Source: CAZNRY01 sp964575675
GTDB taxonomy: Bacteria > Eisenbacteria > RBG-16-71-46 > CAIMUX01 > VGJL01
DNA: 64,000 nucleotides
NCBI GenBank assembly: GCA_964575675.1
Contig: CAZNRY010000002.1
Span: forward strand, 1 to 64,000
Direction of reading: 5' to 3'
The notes under the pieces are model-generated. The model saw nothing but the letters and a program-made list of their open reading frames with translations, was not told the origin of the DNA and made no database searches. Of this stretch, positions 59,521 to 64,000 are shown piece after piece. A program made the position numbers and the translations under genes. Within the stretch, counting starts at the first letter, position 1. Every line of letters starts with the position of its first letter.

Positions 59521-61851
59521 ATGGGGATGCAGGGACACTATCCCGGCGGGGCGGCGCCCCGGCGGCCGGGTCTACCGGGGGTCGTCCCCCTCTGCCTCAC
59601 GTTTCTCCCGGCCTTTCTATTGAGTGGGGGGCTCGAGGGGGCCGCATGGTTCGCGGGCTTCGGTGCAGCCTGCGCCGTCGCAGGGGCGGCCGCGGCCGTG
59701 TCGAAAGAGCAACGCCGAGGACGGCTCTGCGACTGGCTTCTGATCGCGTCTGTGGCATGTCTGGGGATTGGTTGGGGCTCCTTTCGGACGCCGCCCGCTC
59801 CTGTCCCCATGGGGGTGCCCGAGCTCGTCGTCAGGGGAACGATCCACGAGGGCGGTCTCGGGTGGGAGGCGCGCGAGGTGTCGATCGCCCGCGCGGGGCG
59901 CTGGTATCCGGTCTCCGGCCGTTTCCTGGTCCTCGGCGACGGCCTGCTCGAAGGGCTTTTCATCGCCCGAGGGTTCATCGTCTCTCTCGATGAGCCGCGC
60001 TTGCCTGGTCTCGCCGACCGGAGCCGGGGCGCCCGGTGGAGTCTGATCCGAGGGAAGATCGACGCGGCCCGTGCATGGTTCGTCCCGAATGGGGGAGAGA
60101 GCCCGCGGGAGGGTTGGCGCCATCGGTTGCGCGGCGCGCTCGCGAGCAGGGTCGGGCGGTCCCTGCCGGTCGAAGTGCGGACCATCATCCCGATGCTGAT
60201 CTGGGGCGAGCGGGCGACGGTTGATCCCGAGATCGAGCGGATCTTCCGCGGCACGGGCACGATGCATCTCCTTGCGATTTCAGGGCTCCACGTCAGCCTG
60301 GTCGCGATCCTGCTCGAGTTTCTCCTTCGTCTCGTCCTGAGGCGTCCAATCGTGCGAGTCCTCGCCGTTCTCGGCGTTCTCTACGGCTACGGCGCGATGG
60401 TCGGCCCGATGCCCTCGGTCGTACGGTCGATCGTGATGGCGGCGTGCATCTTGATCGCCCGCGCTCTCGGACGATCGGGGGGGACCGCCGTCGCGTGGTG
60501 GATCTCGCTCCTCGTCGTGGGTTGCTTCACGCCCGGGGAGATCCCGCGTGCAGGGATGCAGCTCTCCTTCGGCGGGACGGCGGCGCTGATCCTCTGCCCG
60601 AAGACGCCGAAGGTCATCGCGCCCCTTTTCACTTCGGCCGTTGCCGTTGCGGTGACGTCCGGCGTTCTCTGGGCGCACTTCGGGGAGAGCGCGCCGATGG
60701 CGATCGTCGCGAACTTGACCGGGATTCCCGCCTTCGCGCCGGTCCTCGTCTCGGTTCTCTGGGGACTCGCATTGGGGAATCCGGCGGGATGGACACTGCA
60801 GGCGATCGCATGGGGGCCGGCCCGCCTCTTCTCGTCCGCGTGGATAGGCCCCCTCGCCTTCCTTCTGCCCGCAGGGGAAGCGGTGATCGTTCGGGCCGGC
60901 TGTGGCGAGCTGGTGGGGCTCGGGAGCACGGTCGCAATCCTCGTGGTCCTCGCCCTTCACCGGCGGTTTCCGAGTCGGCGCGCCATCCCCGTCTTCGCGG
61001 CTGCCGGGGCACTGGCGCTCTCGTTGTCTCCCGTTGTCGTCCCGCTCATTCGCGGACAGCCCCGCGCGGATCTGGAGGCGGTCATCCTTCCGGTCGGTCA
61101 GGGCGATGCCACCCTGATCCGCGCAGAGGGAGGAGGCGTCTATCTGATCGACACGGGACCGGGAGGGATGGACGGTTCCCGGGGGCGCCGAGCCCTCGCC
61201 CCCGCCCTCCGGGCCCACGGAGCCCTCCGGTTGCGCGGGGTGTTCCTCACGCACGGCGACGAGGATCACGTGGGAGGTCTGCGCGGACTCCTCACGGCGG
61301 GGATAAAGGTCGATACGCTCTATCTCAGCCGCGGCGACGGCTACCGTCTCCTCCTTCCGGCCTCCCGCGTACCGGTCGTGCGCATGATCTCTGCGCCGTG
61401 GTCTCTGCGGGATGGTCCGCTGACGATCGACATCCTCGCGCCGCGCACGGAGGAGCAGCAGAATCTTGGAAACGCGGGATCCCTCGTGCTCCGAGTGCGC
61501 GCGGCGGGCGGATCCCTTCTGTTGCCGGGAGATCTGGGAGGGGAGGAAGAGGAGCGCCTCGCGGCGTCGGGTGGCCTCGAGCCCGCCCAGGTCCTGCTCG
61601 CAGGGCACCACGGCAGCGGGCACTCGAGCGGGGATCTTTGGTGCGATCGGCTGCGCCCGCGTCTTGCGCTGATATCGTGCGGGGCTCGCAACCGCCACGG
61701 ACATCCGGCGCCGGCGACCTTGGCCCGATTCGCGCTGCGCGGGATCGAGGTCCATCGGACAGACCGGGAGGGATCGCTCGAGTTGCGATGGGTCGGAGGA
61801 GTGATGCACCTGAGGCGCGGCGGTTGTGGGGCGTGGGGGGGTGTGCTATAA
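59521..61851 (+). CDS. comEC: ComEC/Rec2 DNA-uptake channel protein
   Basis: A 776-residue inner-membrane protein. The order is an N-terminal DUF4131-like region, the Competence domain with many helices (MHLLAISGLHVSLVAILLEF is the family signature), then a C-terminal metallo-beta-lactamase-like domain (ILPVGQGDATLIRAEGG and FLTHGDEDHVGGLRGLL carry the metal residues). It transports single-stranded DNA into the cell in natural competence. ATG 59521 or 59527 begins it. It is followed by purC 22 bp later, which is functionally unrelated. Confidence 0.92.
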   Translation: MGMQGHYPGGAAPRRPGLPGVVPLCLTFLPAFLLSGGLEGAAWFAGFGAACAVAGAAAAVSKEQRRGRLCDWLLIASVACLGIGWGSFRTPPAPVPMGVPELVVRGTIHEGGLGWEAREVSIARAGRWYPVSGRFLVLGDGLLEGLFIARGFIVSLDEPRLPGLADRSRGARWSLIRGKIDAARAWFVPNGGESPREGWRHRLRGALASRVGRSLPVEVRTIIPMLIWGERATVDPEIERIFRGTGTMHLLAISGLHVSLVAILLEFLLRLVLRRPIVRVLAVLGVLYGYGAMVGPMPSVVRSIVMAACILIARALGRSGGTAVAWWISLLVVGCFTPGEIPRAGMQLSFGGTAALILCPKTPKVIAPLFTSAVAVAVTSGVLWAHFGESAPMAIVANLTGIPAFAPVLVSVLWGLALGNPAGWTLQAIAWGPARLFSSAWIGPLAFLLPAGEAVIVRAGCGELVGLGSTVAILVVLALHRRFPSRRAIPVFAAAGALALSLSPVVVPLIRGQPRADLEAVILPVGQGDATLIRAEGGGVYLIDTGPGGMDGSRGRRALAPALRAHGALRLRGVFLTHGDEDHVGGLRGLLTAGIKVDTLYLSRGDGYRLLLPASRVPVVRMISAPWSLRDGPLTIDILAPRTEEQQNLGNAGSLVLRVRAAGGSLLLPGDLGGEEEERLAASGGLEPAQVLLAGHHGSGHSSGDLWCDRLRPRLALISCGARNRHGHPAPATLARFALRGIEVHRTDREGSLELRWVGGVMHLRRGGCGAWGGVL

Positions 61852-61873
61852 GGAGCACTCGGAGGAACCGGCC

Positions 61874-62791
61874 ATGGAAACGCCATTCCGCAGCCTCTCC
61901 GATCACGGACTTGCCGCTTCCCACACAGGGAAGGTGCGAGAGATCCTCGATCTGGGAGACCACCTGATCCTCGTCACGACCGACCGCATCTCTGCCTTCG
62001 ACTGTGTTCTACCCACTCCCGTTCCCGGAAAGGGGAAGCTGCTGAACCGGATCTCGGCCCACTGGTTCCGTGCGCTCGCCCCGATCGTCCCGACCCACTT
62101 CGTTTCCGACAGCGATGCGGACTTCCCCCCTGATTTGGGATCGATCTGCGCTGCGGTCCGTGACCGCTGGATGCTCGTGCGCAAGGCGCGCCGGATACCG
62201 ATCGAATGCGTGGTTCGCGGTCATCTCGCGGGATCGGGTCTGCAGGAGTACCGGGAGAAGGGAACGGTGGGAGGGATCGCCGTGACGCGGGGGATCCCCG
62301 CCCACGGGAGACTCCCCGAGCCGCTCTTCACGCCGACGACCAAGGAGGATTTGGGCCACGATCGAGCCCTGTCGTTCGACGAGCTTCAGGAGACGGTCGG
62401 CGACGACCTCGCCGCGCGCCTTCGGGATCTCTCGGTCCGGATATTCACAGTGGCGGAGCGTTTCGCGGGCTCTTGCGGGCTAACCCTCGTCGACACGAAG
62501 TTCGAGTTCGGGTGGATCGATCGAGAACTCTGCCTCATCGACGAGGCGCTGACGCCCGATTCGTCGCGCTACTGGGATGCCCGGACGCAGGAATCGGCAC
62601 AACCGATATCCCTCGACAAGGAGTATGTCCGCGAGTACCTGAAGGGGCTTGCATGGGACCGCAATCCGCCGGCCCCGCCTCTGCCGGAAGATCGAATCGC
62701 GGAGACCTTTCGGAGATATCGTGTCGTGCACGATCGTTTGGGCGTCGGGGGGGTGATCCCCGATCTTCGGGAGATTCAGGGCGCCGCATGA
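61874..62791 (+). CDS. purC: SAICAR synthetase (phosphoribosylaminoimidazole-succinocarboxamide synthase)
   Basis: A 305-residue ATP-dependent ligase joining CAIR and aspartate in purine synthesis. GKVREILDLGDHLILVTTDRISAFDCVLP and RRIPIECVVRGHLAGSG are signatures. It is the longer, monofunctional type. GGAGGAACC precedes the ATG. Its TGA overlaps the purH ATG, so the two late purine genes are coupled. Confidence 0.95.
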   Translation: METPFRSLSDHGLAASHTGKVREILDLGDHLILVTTDRISAFDCVLPTPVPGKGKLLNRISAHWFRALAPIVPTHFVSDSDADFPPDLGSICAAVRDRWMLVRKARRIPIECVVRGHLAGSGLQEYREKGTVGGIAVTRGIPAHGRLPEPLFTPTTKEDLGHDRALSFDELQETVGDDLAARLRDLSVRIFTVAERFAGSCGLTLVDTKFEFGWIDRELCLIDEALTPDSSRYWDARTQESAQPISLDKEYVREYLKGLAWDRNPPAPPLPEDRIAETFRRYRVVHDRLGVGGVIPDLREIQGAA

Positions 62792-64000
62792 TTCCCGTCC
62801 GCACAGCGCTCCTGTCGGCCTTCCACAAGGAAGGCCTGGATGCTCTTGCCGGGGTCCTGGTCGAGACGGGAGCCCAGATTCTCAGCACCGGCGGCACCTT
62901 CGTCTGGCTCAGCGAGCGCGGCTTCCCGGTCACCGCCCTCGATGAGTGGGCGGGCCTCCCCTCGCTCTTCGGGGGCCGGGTGAAGACGCTCCACCCGCGG
63001 GTTCACGGCGGGATTCTCTACCGGCGCGGGGAGCCGTCCGACGAGCATGAGCGGGTCGCGCACGGGATCGCCCCGATCGACCTTGTGGCCGTCGACCTCT
63101 ATCCGTTCGAGGAGACGCTCTCGACCGAAGGCGCAGGGAGGGAGGCCATGATCGAGATGATCGACATCGGCGGGCCGGCGATGCTGCGTTCCGCCGCCAA
63201 GAATCACCGATCGGTTCTCGCCGTCTGCGACGCCCGGGATTACGGCCGGGTGGCGGAGGCCCTGCGCGCGGGGGGGGGGAGCATAGAGGAAGGTTTCGCC
63301 GCGGAAATGGCGGCAAAGGTGTTTCGCAGGACGGCGCGCTACGACGCGGCGATCGCCGCGTTTCTCGAATCGGGCCCCGCAGCGTCGGCGGAACTGCCGG
63401 ACGGTTTCGCCTGCGGCGCGCCCCTCCTCTGGAAGCTCAGGTATGGGGAGAACCCTACGCAGCGGGGGGCATTCTACGGACCAGGCGAGGGATTTCCGGG
63501 CGGGTTGACGAAGCTCCAGGGCAAGGAGATCTCCTTCAACAACCTCCAGGATCTGGACGCGGCTGCCGAGCTGGTGCGGTCGCTCGGACCATCTCCGGCC
63601 GCCGTCGTGATCAAGCACGCGACACCCTGCGGGGCCGCAATCGCAGATGACGTTCTGAGCGCGTTTCGCGCAGCGCGCGAGAGCGACTCCCTTTCCGCCT
63701 TCGGGGGAGTCGTCGCGCTCAACCGCACTGTCGACGGCCCTTGCGGTGCGGAGTTGGCGGCGAGGTTCCTGGAGGTCGTGGCGGCCCCCTCGTTCTTGCC
63801 CGAAGCGAGGGAACGCCTTGGCGCGAAAAGGAACCTGATCGTGCTTGAGGGCGAGGCGCTCCTCGGATCCGGCGCCGGCGGCGCGAGATCCCGACCCGCA
63901 TTCAGAGGTTTGGGCGCCGGGATTCTCGTCCAGGATCCGTTTCCTGCCTCTCTTGGCGAGACGGGATGGCGCGTCGCGAGTCGAAGGGCGCCGTCGCCGG
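62788..64000 (+). CDS. purH: Bifunctional AICAR formyltransferase / IMP cyclohydrolase, N-terminal part
   Basis: The first ~404 residues are present; the gene runs off the right edge. The N-terminal IMP cyclohydrolase (MGS-like) domain shows GAQILSTGGTFVWL and GGRVKTLHPRVHGGILYRRG. The AICAR transformylase domain begins near residue 195, with LRYGENPTQRGAFY and AVVIKHATPCGAA (the Lys-His pair). It catalyses the last two steps to IMP. The start overlaps the purC stop (ATGA). Confidence 0.95.
   Translation, partial: MIPVRTALLSAFHKEGLDALAGVLVETGAQILSTGGTFVWLSERGFPVTALDEWAGLPSLFGGRVKTLHPRVHGGILYRRGEPSDEHERVAHGIAPIDLVAVDLYPFEETLSTEGAGREAMIEMIDIGGPAMLRSAAKNHRSVLAVCDARDYGRVAEALRAGGGSIEEGFAAEMAAKVFRRTARYDAAIAAFLESGPAASAELPDGFACGAPLLWKLRYGENPTQRGAFYGPGEGFPGGLTKLQGKEISFNNLQDLDAAAELVRSLGPSPAAVVIKHATPCGAAIADDVLSAFRAARESDSLSAFGGVVALNRTVDGPCGAELAARFLEVVAAPSFLPEARERLGAKRNLIVLEGEALLGSGAGGARSRPAFRGLGAGILVQDPFPASLGETGWRVASRRAPSP

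Noticed and set aside
1..64000. CRISPR arrays, insertion sequences, integrases, prophage or attachment sites
   Set aside because: No regularly spaced repeats, transposase-like proteins or phage genes were found on either strand.

Overview
The window is one contiguous stretch of a GC-rich bacterial chromosome with densely packed, mostly ordinary genes. No mobile element, CRISPR array, rRNA or tRNA was seen. Several features point to the FCB superphylum (Fibrobacteres-Chlorobi-Bacteroidetes and allied candidate phyla): a C25-peptidase PorU-like protein close to a PorV-like outer-membrane protein; three secreted proteins ending in FlgD/type-A-sorting-like beta domains; and a 31-residue basic bS22/AURKAIP1-like protein of the Bacteroidetes kind. 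High GC with this repertoire would suit a candidate phylum such as Eisenbacteria. That placement is an inference from recognition, not from a search.

Layout. 1-6200: a partial M1 aminopeptidase (-), a peroxiredoxin (+), an ATL protein coupled to a DUF1028 protein (-), a gamma carbonic anhydrase and a mitochondrial-type aconitase (+). 6377-7126: an orphan ParA ATPase with a clean terminator. 7268-18997: a near-complete C5 heme operon, hemX(ccsA-like)-hemA-hemC-[tetR::hemD]-hemB-hemL-hemE-hemN-hemH-hemY, with most junctions overlapping. The uroporphyrinogen-III synthase is fused to a TetR-type regulator. A perfect 16-bp palindrome and a 6-codon leader ORF lie just upstream of the first gene. 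19458-22987: a multi-PAS/GAF histidine kinase with a NarL-type regulator. 23081-26531: chorismate mutase-prephenate dehydrogenase, DAHP synthase and YchF (all -). 26677-29073: an unusual transketolase-like protein.

29120-33109: a half-size GDT1/UPF0016 protein (-), then a tightly coupled four-gene membrane cassette of unknown function (DUF6754-like), which I consider one of the two most interesting objects here. 33185-38334: a DUF6504-like small protein, a BaiN/HI0933-type flavoprotein and a second-type DnaE polymerase with a decayed PHP domain. The polymerase is preceded by a promoter whose spacer is filled by a 26-nt palindrome (possible LexA box). 38312-45415: a large secreted FlgD-domain protein, pyrE, a lipoprotein, and a secreted M23-like protein.

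45430-57392: accA, a Trm112-like zinc protein, a PorU-like C25 protein (apparently starting at CTG), the 31-aa ribosomal-type protein, RNase R, a PilZ protein, a PorV-like protein and a degenerate PP2C-PEGA protein. 57627-64000: a secreted metalloprotease behind a textbook sigma-70 promoter, ComEC, purC and a partial purH that runs off the right edge.

The main functional blocks are therefore protoheme synthesis with a built-in regulator, aromatic amino-acid entry and tyrosine branch, an envelope/secretion block of T9SS flavour, and the start of a purine operon.
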